DNA of 64,000 bases from Solitalea agri (GCF_023914155.1 NZ_JAMWYS010000053.1:211339-275338); one strand, 5' to 3'; numbered from the stretch's first letter, positions 9,974 through 18,573 are shown. Numbers and translations are program-made. Notes: generated by a model not told the origin, from the letters alone.

Positions 9974-12442
9974 ATGCATCATATAAAAATTATGATAAAG
10001 TCATTTTTATGCCCTTTTTTATTCTCAGTGTTACTTTTTGCTGCCGGTTCGCAAGGTTTTGCCCAGGGAGTACGCGAGAAAATAAATTTCAATGAGGGCT
10101 GGAAATTCCATTTTGGAAACGCTAACGACCCAACTAAGGATTTCAATTATGGTATTGCCAACCTATTTGCCAAAAGTGGCAAGGCCGAGCGTACGGCCAT
10201 AGAAAATAAGTTTGATGATGCAAACTGGCGTTCCTTGCAGTTACCCCATGATTGGGCTGTTGAATTGCCTTTTGTCAATACGGATAATATCGATGTGAAG
10301 GATCATGGATATAAACCTGTTGGGGGATTATTTCCGGAGACCAGCATTGGTTGGTATCGTAAGCATTTTAGTGTTAATGCAGCTGATTCTGGTAAACGTT
10401 TCGCAGTGCAATTCGACGGTATTTTCAGAGATGCCAAAGTTTGGATAAACGGGTATTATCTAGGAACCAATGAAAGTGGTTACGTTGGATTTACGAGGGA
10501 TATTACTGATTACATCGACTTCCATCACGAAAACGTAATGGTGGTTCGTGTTGATGCAACTCAATATGAAGGATGGTTTTACGAGGGCGCGGGTATTTAT
10601 CGCAACACATGGCTGCTGAAGTATAACAATGTACATTTTGCCGAAGATGGCGTTTTTGTACATAGCAAAGTGGAAGGCACGCAAGCCAACGTTTATGTAG
10701 AAAGCACGGTAAAGAATGAGGGTTTTTCTGAAAAAGAGTTTGCCGTTTTGGCGAATATTTTGGATAGAAACGGCAATACCATCGGTCAAACCTCTGAAAG
10801 TCACGTGGTGCTGCAAGCCGGTGAAAGCCGCACCGTTAAACAGGTTGTGGTGGTTTCATCGCCTAAATTATGGTCGATTGAACAACCTTATTTGTATAGG
10901 GTAGTTCCGGTAATAAAATCAGGAGACGAAATTATTGATAAACAAACCATTCTGTTTGGGATAAGAACCGTTGAGATTAAAGCAAATGGTGTTTTTCTAA
11001 ATGGGAAGCACATTAAAATCAAAGGAACCAATAACCATCAGGATCATGCAGGCATTGGCTCTGCTTTACCTGATTACATGCAGTATTATCGTATTGGTTT
11101 ATTAAAAGAGATGGGCTCCAATGCTTATAGGGCCAGTCATCATGCTCCTACACCCGAGTTGCTTGATGCTTGCGATAGCTTAGGAATGCTAGTGTTGGAT
11201 GAGCAACGTTTATTGAATAGCAGTCCTGAATACATGGATCAGTTCGATCGTTTGATCAAAAAAGACAGAAATCATCCAAGTGTATTTTTGTGGTCGATAG
11301 GAAATGAAGAAGGGTATGCGCAAACCAATAGTTTTGGTAAACGGATCGCTCAAACATTACTTGCCCGCCAAAAAGAACTAGACCCAACCCGTACCAGTAC
11401 CTATGCTGCTGATTTGGCCAATGTATTTACCGGAATTAATGAAGTGATACCGGTAAGGGGGTTTAACTACCGTCAATTTGCGGTAGCAGATTATCATAAG
11501 GCTCACCCTGATCAACCGCTTCTGGGAACTGAAATGGGTAGTACGGTAACCACCAGAGGTATTTACGAGAAAGATACTATTAACGCTTACGTTCCTGATC
11601 AGGATTTAACGGCTCCTTGGTGGGCTAGTCGGGCCGAAGAATGGTGGCCTTTGGCTGCAGAAAACGATTTTTGGCTGGGCGGTTTTATCTGGACAGGCTT
11701 TGATTATCGTGGAGAACCAACTCCTTATATCTGGCCAAATATCAGCTCTCACTTTGGTGTAATGGACGCATGCGGCTTCCCTAAAAATATTTATTACTAC
11801 TATCAATCGTGGTGGCGTGATAAAGATGTGATCCATATTTCTCCGCATTGGAACTGGACCGGAAAAGAGAACCAGTTAATTAAAGTGTGGGTAAACAGCA
11901 ACGCCAAACAGGTAGAACTGTTCTTAAACGGCAAATCGCTGGGCAAAAAAGAAATGCCGGCCAATAAACATTTAGAGTGGATGGTTACTTATAAACCGGG
12001 TACTCTAAAAGCCGTGGGTTATACCGCAGAGGGCAGAAAGATTGAAGCTATTAGAGAAACTACCGGCACTCCAACAGCATTGGTACTTACCCCATCAAAA
12101 ACGGTTTTACTAGCCAACGGACAGGATGCTGTAGTAGTGAATGTTTCAGCCGTGGATAGTAAGGGAAGAGAAGTTGCCATAGCAAATAATCAAGTTCAGT
12201 TTAAACTGGATGGAGATGCCAAACTCATTGGTGTGGGTAATGGCGACCCGAGTAGCCACGAACCTGATACTTTTTTAAGTGGAAACTGGCAGCGCAAATT
12301 ATTCAATGGCAAATGCCAGGTGATCATTCAAACGGGTAAAAGTGTGGGAACTGTTAAGTTAACCACCACTTCAGATGGCCTAAAAACAAATACGGTTACT
12401 TTTTCGGTTGCCGATGTAACTGAAAAAGGAATAAATCCATAA
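9974..12442 (+). CDS. GH2 beta-galactosidase, exported
   Basis: This 822-residue glycoside hydrolase family 2 protein has a signal peptide ending near SQGFAQ, so it is probably periplasmic. Order: sugar-binding jelly roll (SIGWYRKHF, FDGIFRDAKVWINGYYLG), Ig-like domain, catalytic TIM barrel, and C-terminal DUF4982/Ig-like and invasin-like modules (VWVNSNAKQVELFLNGKSLG; VVVNVSAVDSKGREV). The acid/base is Glu445 in SIGNEE and the likely nucleophile is Glu520 in LLGTEMGS. The motif RASHHAPTPELLDACDSLGM is conserved in the family. An alternative start is Met at 9992; both leave a signal peptide. It should remove galactose from galacto-oligosaccharides, completing the galactan pathway. Confidence 0.93.
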   Translation: MHHIKIMIKSFLCPFLFSVLLFAAGSQGFAQGVREKINFNEGWKFHFGNANDPTKDFNYGIANLFAKSGKAERTAIENKFDDANWRSLQLPHDWAVELPFVNTDNIDVKDHGYKPVGGLFPETSIGWYRKHFSVNAADSGKRFAVQFDGIFRDAKVWINGYYLGTNESGYVGFTRDITDYIDFHHENVMVVRVDATQYEGWFYEGAGIYRNTWLLKYNNVHFAEDGVFVHSKVEGTQANVYVESTVKNEGFSEKEFAVLANILDRNGNTIGQTSESHVVLQAGESRTVKQVVVVSSPKLWSIEQPYLYRVVPVIKSGDEIIDKQTILFGIRTVEIKANGVFLNGKHIKIKGTNNHQDHAGIGSALPDYMQYYRIGLLKEMGSNAYRASHHAPTPELLDACDSLGMLVLDEQRLLNSSPEYMDQFDRLIKKDRNHPSVFLWSIGNEEGYAQTNSFGKRIAQTLLARQKELDPTRTSTYAADLANVFTGINEVIPVRGFNYRQFAVADYHKAHPDQPLLGTEMGSTVTTRGIYEKDTINAYVPDQDLTAPWWASRAEEWWPLAAENDFWLGGFIWTGFDYRGEPTPYIWPNISSHFGVMDACGFPKNIYYYYQSWWRDKDVIHISPHWNWTGKENQLIKVWVNSNAKQVELFLNGKSLGKKEMPANKHLEWMVTYKPGTLKAVGYTAEGRKIEAIRETTGTPTALVLTPSKTVLLANGQDAVVVNVSAVDSKGREVAIANNQVQFKLDGDAKLIGVGNGDPSSHEPDTFLSGNWQRKLFNGKCQVIIQTGKSVGTVKLTTTSDGLKTNTVTFSVADVTEKGINP

Positions 12443-12481
12443 GAGCTTATAATAGAAGTAAATTGGAAATATCGGTTGTAT

Positions 12482-12513
12482 AAAGGGAGACTGTCTTAAG
12501 GCGGTTTCCCTTT
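12482..12513 (+). terminator. Rho-independent terminator of the galactan operon
   Basis: A 14-bp stem (12482-12495 with 12500-12513, including wobble pairs, arms AAAGGGAGAC.../...GTTTCCCTTT) with loop TTAA is followed by two more T residues. It lies 39 bases after the GH2 stop codon. Confidence 0.85.
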
Positions 12514-12713
12514 TTGCATTTAGTTAGACTTCCCACTTTAAAAAACTTATTTGTTATCCGAGGGGAAACAAATACCTCCTTTTAATACTTTGTATTGGTA
12601 ATCTAACTCAAAGTCTGGATATTCGGTGGATTGCTGCAGTAATTCGTGCGGTTTCGAAGAAAAAGCAGTTCTAACTGTGGCAAGAATAGTCTTCTATTTA
12701 AAACTATACTAAA

Positions 12714-12980
12714 ATGAAAGCAGTTGTAATTTATGAATTAGGTAATGTGGGCATGGAAAAGGTTATGGAGGTTTTTCCGCGGCATAAAGCCTTAATCGAC
12801 GTGTTTGCAAATGACAAATTGGTTATTGCTATTGGTCCTTTTGCTAATCCGGCCGAAGGTGCAATGGGGGTATTTGTTGATAAAGCAAGTGCAGAAGAAT
12901 TTATCAAGCAAGATCCGTTCATAGCAGAAGGGATAGTTCATAAAGTGACCATTAAAGAATGGAACGAAATATTATTATAA
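12714..12980 (+). CDS. YciI-like (YCII-related) small protein
   Basis: The 88-residue protein matches the YCII-related ferredoxin-like fold: an N-terminal strand (MKAVVIYELG), FPRHKALIDVFANDKLVIAIGPFANP with the conserved His of this family, and MGVFVDKASAEEFIKQDPFIAEGIVHKVTIKEWNEI, where the DPF motif near the C-terminus is typical. Biochemical roles in this family are poorly defined. It is 19 bases ahead of the Crp/Fnr regulator gene and probably co-transcribed. The upstream 271-base spacer contains the preceding terminator and presumably a promoter. Confidence 0.88.
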   Translation: MKAVVIYELGNVGMEKVMEVFPRHKALIDVFANDKLVIAIGPFANPAEGAMGVFVDKASAEEFIKQDPFIAEGIVHKVTIKEWNEILL

Positions 12981-12999
12981 GGCGGAAGCAAACAATACA

Positions 13000-13566
13000 A
13001 TGAGTGAAAAACTAAGACAGCATATTGAAAAGATCACACCGCTAACAGACATTGAGTTTGAGTATATTCTTTCGCATTTTGTGCCTAAAAAGTTGAAAAA
13101 GCACCAGTTTTTGGTTCAGGAAGGAGCTCCTGTTCAGTATGATTATTTTGTATTAAGTGGCCTTTTGAAAGCTTCCTACACCAACCCCGAAGATGGTAAA
13201 GAATATATTCTTCAGTTTGCCTGGGAAGATTGGTGGACTACCGACTATCAGGCATATTTTAATCAATCTAACGCGATTCTCTCATTAGACTGTATTGAAG
13301 AGACCGAAGTGCTGGCTCTCTCGCTCACCAACCGGGAAAAGATCTGCGCCGAGATGCATAAGATCGAGCACTTTTTCAGGCGAAAATCAAACAGTGGATA
13401 TATTGCGCTGCAACGACGAATATTGTCATTACTCACCACCTCAGCGCAAGAACGCTACGAACAATTGCTGGCCTGTTACCCGGATCTAATCCAAAGAGTG
13501 CCCAAAACAATTATTGCTTCCTATTTGGGCGTTTCAAGAGAAACCCTGAGCCGATTTACCTATTAG
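13000..13566 (+). CDS. Crp/Fnr-family transcriptional regulator
   Basis: The 188-residue protein has a cyclic-nucleotide-binding-like beta-roll (KKHQFLVQEGAPVQYDYFVLSGLLKASYTNPEDGKEYILQF) and a C-terminal winged helix (VPKTIIASYLGVSRETLSRF). I see no FNR-type cysteine cluster, so the ligand is unknown. A perfect TGTGA-N6-TCACA palindrome begins at the base after its stop codon, which suggests that it or a related Crp protein controls the next genes. The protein stops shortly after the recognition helix, as many Bacteroidota relatives do. Confidence 0.92.
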   Translation: MSEKLRQHIEKITPLTDIEFEYILSHFVPKKLKKHQFLVQEGAPVQYDYFVLSGLLKASYTNPEDGKEYILQFAWEDWWTTDYQAYFNQSNAILSLDCIEETEVLALSLTNREKICAEMHKIEHFFRRKSNSGYIALQRRILSLLTTSAQERYEQLLACYPDLIQRVPKTIIASYLGVSRETLSRFTY

Positions 13567-13582
13567 TGTGACCTACATCACA
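13567..13582. promoter_or_regulatory. Candidate Crp-type operator (TGTGA-N6-TCACA)
   Basis: TGTGACCTACATCACA fits the classical CRP palindrome perfectly. A second half-site with the same flank (TGTGACCTAC) begins at 13590. The palindrome centre is about 67 bases upstream of the expected start of transcription from the promoter element at 13627, a position suited to activation. Confidence 0.6.
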
Positions 13583-13626
13583 TAAAATCTGTGACCTACT
13601 TCCTTTACGACTTATGCCGGCTGGGG

Positions 13627-13634
13627 TACCTTTG
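13627..13634 (+). promoter_or_regulatory. Candidate Bacteroidota -7 promoter element
   Basis: TACCTTTG matches the Bacteroidota -7 consensus TAnnTTTG and lies 21 bases ahead of the mdaB-like start codon. No clear TTTG is seen at -33, which fits a promoter relying on the Crp-type activator site upstream. Confidence 0.5.
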
Positions 13635-13654
13635 TCTTAGTAATAAATGGATTT

Positions 13655-14278
13655 ATGAAGAAAATATTTGTAATCAACGGCGGACAGGTGTTTGCACATT
13701 CAGGTGGTTTTTTAAACAAGCAAATAACAACTTGGGATGAAGAGTATTTTACGCCCGAAAATGGTTTTGAGCTAAGAATTACCGATATCAATCAGCCATA
13801 TGATGCCCAACAAGAGGTTGATAATTTCGTATGGGCAGATATCATCGTTTATCATTTTCCGGTATGGTGGTTTTCATTGCCATCAGGTTTGAAAAAATAC
13901 CTGGATGAAGTGTTGACTGCAGGGCATAGAAAAGGTTTGTATTACAGTGATGGCCGTAAAATGGATAACCCCGAAATAAATTATGGAACAGGGGGTTCAC
14001 TACATGGCAAGCAATATATGGTTACCACCTCCTGGAACGCACCAGCAACAGCGTTTACTTTAGAAGGGGAGTTCTTTGGACAAAAATCGGTGGATGAGGG
14101 CGTTTTGTTTGGCTTTCATCGGATGAACGCTTTTTTGGCATTAACGCCTTTGAAGAGTATCCATTTTCATGATGTAGAAAAAAATATGAATGCTGAACGC
14201 TTGGATCAGTTTAAGCAAACTTATCTACAACATCTTACTGCTACTATTGCGCAAGAACTTTTAATAGTTGATCTATAA
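13655..14278 (+). CDS. mdaB: MdaB-like NAD(P)H:quinone oxidoreductase (flavodoxin fold)
   Basis: The 207-residue protein resembles MdaB, a cytoplasmic FAD-dependent two-electron quinone reductase. Visible signatures are FVINGGQVFAHSGGFLN at the N-terminus, DNFVWADIIVYHFPVWWFSLPSGLKKYLDEVL, and YGTGGSLHGKQYMVTTSWNAP, all collinear with E. coli MdaB. The stop codon overlaps the next start (TAATG at 14276-14280), so the two genes are translationally coupled. Upstream are a Crp-type operator and promoter. Its partners suggest a role in electrophile or oxidative stress. Confidence 0.9.
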   Translation: MKKIFVINGGQVFAHSGGFLNKQITTWDEEYFTPENGFELRITDINQPYDAQQEVDNFVWADIIVYHFPVWWFSLPSGLKKYLDEVLTAGHRKGLYYSDGRKMDNPEINYGTGGSLHGKQYMVTTSWNAPATAFTLEGEFFGQKSVDEGVLFGFHRMNAFLALTPLKSIHFHDVEKNMNAERLDQFKQTYLQHLTATIAQELLIVDL

Positions 14279-15033
14279 TGAAAAATAAATCAATAATGGT
14301 GCTACTGGTTGCTGTTTCAATGGTAACCTTTAGCTATGGTCAAAACACAAAGACAAAAGCAATGAAAAAAATACTTTTTGTGGTAACGAGCCACGACAAA
14401 AAAGGAAATACAGGAGAATCGACAGGTTTTTACCTTTCAGAAGTTTCGCATCCTTGGGATGTGTTGGTTTCCGCCGGATATGAAATAGATTTTGTTAGTC
14501 CTAAAGGAGGTAAGGCGCCTGTTGATGGATTTAATTTGGAAGACCCTACCAATAAGAAATTTTGGGAGAACACGGCTTATCGAAATAAGATCGAAAATAC
14601 AATGAAACCCTCTGAAGTGGACACCACGAAATACGAAGCAATCTTTTATGCAGGTGGACATGGTACTATGTGGGATTTGCCTGAAAACACAGAGATTGCT
14701 GAAATTGCTCGTAAAATATACGAGTCGAATGGATTGGTAAGCGCCGTTTGTCATGGGCCATCAGGTTTATTAAATATTAAATTGAGCAACGGCAAATATT
14801 TAGTAGATGGCAAGAAAATCAATGCCTTTACCAATGAAGAAGAAAATGCCGTGAAGTTGGAAAATGTAGTGCCTTTCTTATTAGAAACTAAACTAATAGA
14901 GCGTGGAGCAAAATTTGAAAAGTCGGGACTTTGGCAGGAACATGTAACCGTAGATCAGAGGGTAATAACCGGCCAAAACCCGCAATCAGCACATGCCGTG
15001 GGCGTAGCAATGCTTAACATATTACAACATTAA
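14278..15033 (+). CDS. Exported DJ-1/PfpI (Hsp31-like) class I glutamine amidotransferase-fold protein
   Basis: The 251-residue protein starts with a signal peptide (VLLVAVSMVTFSYGQ) followed by a DJ-1/PfpI domain: KKILFVVTSHDKKGNTGESTGFYLSEVSHPWDVL, FYAGGHGTMWDLP and the nucleophile elbow SAVCHGPSGLL, whose Cys is the expected catalytic residue. Relatives (Hsp31, GATase1 Hsp31-like) act as glyoxalases or deglycases, or as chaperones; which applies here is unknown. Periplasmic targeting is notable because most family members are cytoplasmic. An in-frame Met (KAMKKILF) could give a cytosolic form. The gene overlaps mdaB by one base. Confidence 0.9.
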   Translation: MKNKSIMVLLVAVSMVTFSYGQNTKTKAMKKILFVVTSHDKKGNTGESTGFYLSEVSHPWDVLVSAGYEIDFVSPKGGKAPVDGFNLEDPTNKKFWENTAYRNKIENTMKPSEVDTTKYEAIFYAGGHGTMWDLPENTEIAEIARKIYESNGLVSAVCHGPSGLLNIKLSNGKYLVDGKKINAFTNEEENAVKLENVVPFLLETKLIERGAKFEKSGLWQEHVTVDQRVITGQNPQSAHAVGVAMLNILQH

Positions 15034-15096
15034 TTCAGGTTGTTTTTTCTGTTACATCAGTAATTGAAAATGAAATAGAATCATAGCGTTAATAGA

Positions 15097-15126
15097 AAAG
15101 GAAACTGTCGTAAGATAGTTTCCTTT
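15097..15126 (+). terminator. Rho-independent terminator after the mdaB/PfpI operon
   Basis: AAAGGAAACTGTC (15097-15109) pairs with GATAGTTTCCTTT (15114-15126) around loop GTAA with one G-T pair, followed by a T-rich tail. Confidence 0.85.
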
Positions 15127-15209
15127 TGCTTTTTAAAGGTGATATAAGCAAGTTATTAAACTTCTTTCAACTCCTAAAATCAAGGCTGTCTATCAAGTTT
15201 TAATAAAAA

Positions 15210-15235
15210 AAGCCGCAGTTTATATACTGCGACTT
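15210..15235 (-). terminator. Rho-independent terminator of the OmpA-like gene
   Basis: AAGCCGCAGT (15210-15219) and ACTGCGACTT (15226-15235) form a stem with one mismatch. On the minus strand it is followed by seven T residues. It lies 30 bases past the stop of the minus-strand OmpA-like gene. Confidence 0.8.
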
Positions 15236-15264
15236 ACTTATAATTTAAAAAAAACAACCCTAAA

Positions 15265-16464
15265 CTATTTCGGCAATTTGAGGAATTCAATTTGAAGATT
15301 GTCTCCTGTTAAGGTAACGGTGTCATTGGATGTTATCGGCCCTCTGCCTTCAGTTTGCAACCGGCTTTCACTAATCTTAAATTCAGTTATAAGGCTGTTT
15401 CTTATAGCTTCGGCCTTTCTTTTAGATAAATCTGCATCAGTGTTGTTAACATTGGCCGGGCCTATAATTTTAACTTTCACAGAAGGGTTTTCTTTCAGTT
15501 GTTGAGCAATTTCTTTCAAGGTCGAATATGATTCAGGTCTGATAAGATCTGTATCTGCATCAAATAAAACTCCGGAGGTTGTAAATTTTTCACCTAATAT
15601 TAGTTTTTTGTGCACATCAGGTGTTCCTGCAGATAGTTTTATATTAGAAACATAAGCGAATTTGCTGTTGGCATTTGCCGATACCTTGAAATTAATGCAA
15701 TTGATAAGTGATTTTGCATCCAGCAATTTAAACTCATCAATAACCTTTGTTTCATTTATATAAATTCGCAGTCGCTCTTTTTGTCTCCATATGGAAACCC
15801 TTATTTTCTCTCCTTGCGAGTTAAAATGAGTTTCAGATGAATTGGAAACACTGAGCAATTTTTTGCAGTCGTCGGCATAACACCAATTTTCGATGGATAT
15901 AAAGCCTTCTCCACCACCCACCATTCTAAACTCGGCTCCATAGTTGGTTGGTTCAGTGTCTGTTGTTTTAGCGGCATTACCTAATTGTACATAAAACCCG
16001 CCTGTGTTTTTGCCGGCATTTAGGGCCAAATCAAATTCAAATGTGAAATTTTCGGGTAGGTCATTCACAATAAACTCGGGGCGATAAGTAGCATTCTGAC
16101 CCATAGAAAGCCATTTGCCAGGTAGGTTATTGAGTGTTGTAATTTCACCCAGTCCATTGGTGTTCCATGTTTTAGGAAAGCTGCCAATTTCTGTCTGGCT
16201 AAAATCTTCATAAGCGATCAATTGTTCTCCTGTAATAAAATCGAACTTGGAATACGACTGAAATATAGAAACCGGAGGTGTATCGTTTGTATGGGGGGCT
16301 ATATTTTGTGAGAGTATTGAATTCGGCCTTTTGTTAAGCTCCGTGATCTGTTGGTTGGTCTTGTCGTTTAACTTTTGAAGCGAATTGCCTGGATATTCAT
16401 CGGTTTGTGCATAAGCACCAAAAGCTAACGCCAACAGTGCCCCTGTGAATAATGGTTTTTTCAT
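15265..16464 (-). CDS. OmpA-family C-terminal domain protein, exported
   Basis: The 399-residue protein has a signal peptide (LFTGALLALAFGAYAQ), a middle region of about 210 residues resembling a concanavalin/LamG-type beta-sandwich (FTFEFDLALNAGKNTGGFYVQLG, KIRVSIWRQKERLRIYINETKVID), and a C-terminal OmpA-like domain (LFDADTDLIRPESYSTLKEIAQQL ... ADLSKRKAEAIRNSLITEFKISESRL). The OmpA part should bind peptidoglycan. The expected NxxD..GxxxxN..LS motif is partly degenerate (GPANVNNTDADLSKRKAEAI), so binding strength is uncertain. It is monocistronic with its own terminator. Confidence 0.82.
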   Translation of the reverse strand: MKKPLFTGALLALAFGAYAQTDEYPGNSLQKLNDKTNQQITELNKRPNSILSQNIAPHTNDTPPVSIFQSYSKFDFITGEQLIAYEDFSQTEIGSFPKTWNTNGLGEITTLNNLPGKWLSMGQNATYRPEFIVNDLPENFTFEFDLALNAGKNTGGFYVQLGNAAKTTDTEPTNYGAEFRMVGGGEGFISIENWCYADDCKKLLSVSNSSETHFNSQGEKIRVSIWRQKERLRIYINETKVIDEFKLLDAKSLINCINFKVSANANSKFAYVSNIKLSAGTPDVHKKLILGEKFTTSGVLFDADTDLIRPESYSTLKEIAQQLKENPSVKVKIIGPANVNNTDADLSKRKAEAIRNSLITEFKISESRLQTEGRGPITSNDTVTLTGDNLQIEFLKLPK

Positions 16465-16819
16465 GGTTTAATCGTAGTTGAGTCTGTTTAATTGTATAAA
16501 TCGGTTTATAAGTTGAATGCTGATAATTATCATTTATCAGCCAACCAAATTGAATATCCTAACTGAAGGTTGAATTTCAAATAGCGGAGTTAAAAAAATG
16601 ACTTTAAAGTAATTATTTGGGATTTTTTGACTCTAAATTCTCTTGTTTTCGTAAGTCTTTTCTCATTGTTGTAATGAGTTCGGCAGATGTTGTTGAAAGT
16701 ATTAAATGAAGCGTCGTGTCTGGAAAGCTTTTTGATTGGTCAATCATATTCAAACAAAAGCCCCTGAAAAATGATTCGTCATTCTTCAGGGGCTTCCTTA
16801 TTGAAAAGCTAAATTACAG
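16465..16819. other. Gene-free spacer
   Basis: This 355-base stretch holds the presumed promoter of the minus-strand OmpA-like gene at its left side and the terminator of the minus-strand lipoprotein gene at 16758-16795. No convincing small ORF, RNA gene or repeat was found in the rest. Confidence 0.5.
16758..16795 (-). terminator. Rho-independent terminator of the small lipoprotein gene
   Basis: A 17-bp nearly perfect stem, 16758-16774 (AAGCCCCTGAA...) with 16779-16795 (...TTCAGGGGCTT), loop TTCG. Reading the minus strand it is followed by TTTTG. Confidence 0.88.
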
Positions 16820-17164
16820 CTACTTTAGTTCATAGTCGGCTTTAACTTCTGTTTTTCCATCTCCATCAGTATCATTGTCAATTTTTTCTGATACTAAAAC
16901 ACCATCTACGTAAATCTGACCTGTTAATCTACCTCCTGTTGATTTTGCATTCAGACTTAAGGGAGAACTTTCACTTACCATTACAGTAGTATCTTTAGTA
17001 CCGGTAAAAGGTACTTTGAAAGCCTGAACAGTGCTTTTGAAATTAAATTTAACATCGGTAACTGAAGTGCCGGTTACTAAAAATCTAACTTTTTTTGCTG
17101 AATCATCTTTCTTACAGCTGGTAATTAATAAAAGGGCTGAAAATAATAGTACTACTGGCTTCAT
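16820..17164 (-). CDS. Small lipoprotein of unknown function
   Basis: The 114-residue protein has a clear SPII signal (LFSALLLITSCKKDD) and about 90 residues of predicted beta structure (VRFLVTGTSVTDVKFNFKS, QIYVDGVLVSEKIDNDTDGDGKTEVKADYELK). The DTDGDG stretch could bind calcium. The fold is reminiscent of small one-domain lipoproteins with an MmpS-like beta sandwich, but I do not recognise a family securely. It is a single gene with its own terminator. Confidence 0.75.
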   Translation of the reverse strand: MKPVVLLFSALLLITSCKKDDSAKKVRFLVTGTSVTDVKFNFKSTVQAFKVPFTGTKDTTVMVSESSPLSLNAKSTGGRLTGQIYVDGVLVSEKIDNDTDGDGKTEVKADYELK

Positions 17165-17289
17165 TGTTTTGATTTAGTTTAGGAAAATTATTAATAAAAA
17201 ACTCTATTAATTATTGGTTAATAAATTTTCTGTAAACATCAATAATGAAGATGAAAAGAAAATGAAAAAGGGATTTATTTTATAAGTTC

Positions 17290-18375
17290 TTATTTTGTTA
17301 AAGAAGTGATTGGATTTCCGGTTGACTGGGTGCTCTTAAACTCAATGCCAAGCAAATGTGCCAAGGTTGCGGCCACCTGGTTTTGGAACAACTGACCATC
17401 CGATTTTATTTCACCTGTCGATAAAACATCAGGGCCAATCGCAGCAAGCCAAATCTGGTTGGCTCCTTCGATCTTTTTACTATGATGACGCCAATTTCCA
17501 TCCTTTGCCTCGCCACGTCCGTGGTCGGCTGTAATAATCAAGGTGGTTTGATCTTTATAAAATGAGTCATGCTGAATAAAATTCCATAGGTCAGCCAGAT
17601 ACTGATCAATGTAATTTGCCGAACGGAGGTAGAAATCATAATGCCCTTCATGCGCCCATTCATCCGTTTCGCCATGCCCAATAAATAACACGCGCGGATG
17701 ATGTTGAATCATGTATTCTTTAGCCAGGTAATGCGTGAAAACATCCAAACGTTCAGCACCAAAAGGATCGGGAACCTGCGTTTGCATTACATTTAACAGC
17801 TCGGTGCTTGCACTCAAATTACTGCCTTCAACTTTTTCATAACCTGCATTAACAGGAATTTTTGAGCGATCTCTGTTAATGATATAGGGGAAAACCTCCC
17901 ATGAGCCAAAAGCCGCTACTTTTCCTTTAAATTCAGGCTTGTTATTTAAAAACTCAAGAACGGTTACATTAGGATTATTCTTTTTGTTGTTGGAATTTAC
18001 AGCAGTGTCGGCATAACCGCAAAGTAGCTCGCTATACCCCGGATAAGAGAACCAATATGGATTGGTTACATCCACCTTGTTGTTCAAGTCACGGTTTCCA
18101 TAAATCTGGCCTTGTTTAGCGATCGTACCCCATATAAAAGGCATCAGCATTTGACGACGTTCTTGCGCAGTTTCGGCCCAAAACTCCTTGGTTATACCTT
18201 TGGCATCCTGGGTGAACTCTTTGTTATTGATCAGCGATGAATCAGCTCCTCTGAACAATTCCTGCCAGCGATAGCCATCCAACGTAATAAGAATTACATT
18301 TTTAGTTTTAGGCTTTGTTTGAGCGAATGAGCAAAAAGTAAAAAGACATACAATGAGTAAGGGTAGTTTTTTCAT
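17290..18375 (-). CDS. Alkaline-phosphatase-superfamily metalloenzyme, exported
   Basis: The 361-residue protein has a signal peptide (LPLLIVCLFTFCSFAQ) and the metal-site motifs of the alkaline phosphatase/sulfatase/phosphodiesterase superfamily: ILITLDGYRWQELFRG (first metal Asp), YPGYSELLCGYAD (likely nucleophile Ser), GHGETDEWAHEGHYDFY (Asp and His ligands) and LIITADHGRGE (Asp-His). The substrate is not evident; phosphate monoesters or diesters are both possible. It lies downstream of an arylsulfatase in the same direction, but a strong terminator between them argues for independent transcription. Confidence 0.85.
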   Translation of the reverse strand: MKKLPLLIVCLFTFCSFAQTKPKTKNVILITLDGYRWQELFRGADSSLINNKEFTQDAKGITKEFWAETAQERRQMLMPFIWGTIAKQGQIYGNRDLNNKVDVTNPYWFSYPGYSELLCGYADTAVNSNNKKNNPNVTVLEFLNNKPEFKGKVAAFGSWEVFPYIINRDRSKIPVNAGYEKVEGSNLSASTELLNVMQTQVPDPFGAERLDVFTHYLAKEYMIQHHPRVLFIGHGETDEWAHEGHYDFYLRSANYIDQYLADLWNFIQHDSFYKDQTTLIITADHGRGEAKDGNWRHHSKKIEGANQIWLAAIGPDVLSTGEIKSDGQLFQNQVAATLAHLLGIEFKSTQSTGNPITSLTK

Positions 18376-18463
18376 ATAAGATTTAGTTGGTGCTCTAAAT
18401 TTATGGACGAATCTTTAATATCAAATAAAAACATTCATTAATAAGATGGTTGATAAAATAAAA

Positions 18464-18489
18464 AGGGCCCCTGAATATTCAGAGGCCCT
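18464..18489 (-). terminator. Rho-independent terminator of the arylsulfatase gene
   Basis: AGGGCCCCTGAAT (18464-18476) and ATTCAGAGGCCCT (18477-18489) form a 13-bp palindrome with one mismatch. On the minus strand it is followed by TTTTTATTTT. Confidence 0.82.
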
Positions 18490-18502
18490 ATGAATCATTG
18501 TT

Positions 18503-18566
18503 TGTTATGCTGAGCGTAGAGGATGCGTTATGCGATGGTTTTTCAAAATGTCACGCTGAGTGAAAC
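18503..18566. repeat. Degenerate dispersed palindrome of the GCTGAGCGTAGTCGAAG type
   Basis: Two related half-elements, TGCTGAGCGTAGAGGATGCG and GTCACGCTGAGTGAAACCGA, lie just past the arylsulfatase stop. They resemble the intact element at 22045-22089 but have diverged. Confidence 0.4.
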
Positions 18567-18573
18567 CGAAGCG

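Noticed and set aside
17182-17233. AT-rich inverted repeat between the lipoprotein and phosphatase genes
   Set aside because: Pairing needs a bulge and almost only A-T pairs, which is expected by chance in such AT-rich spacer sequence.
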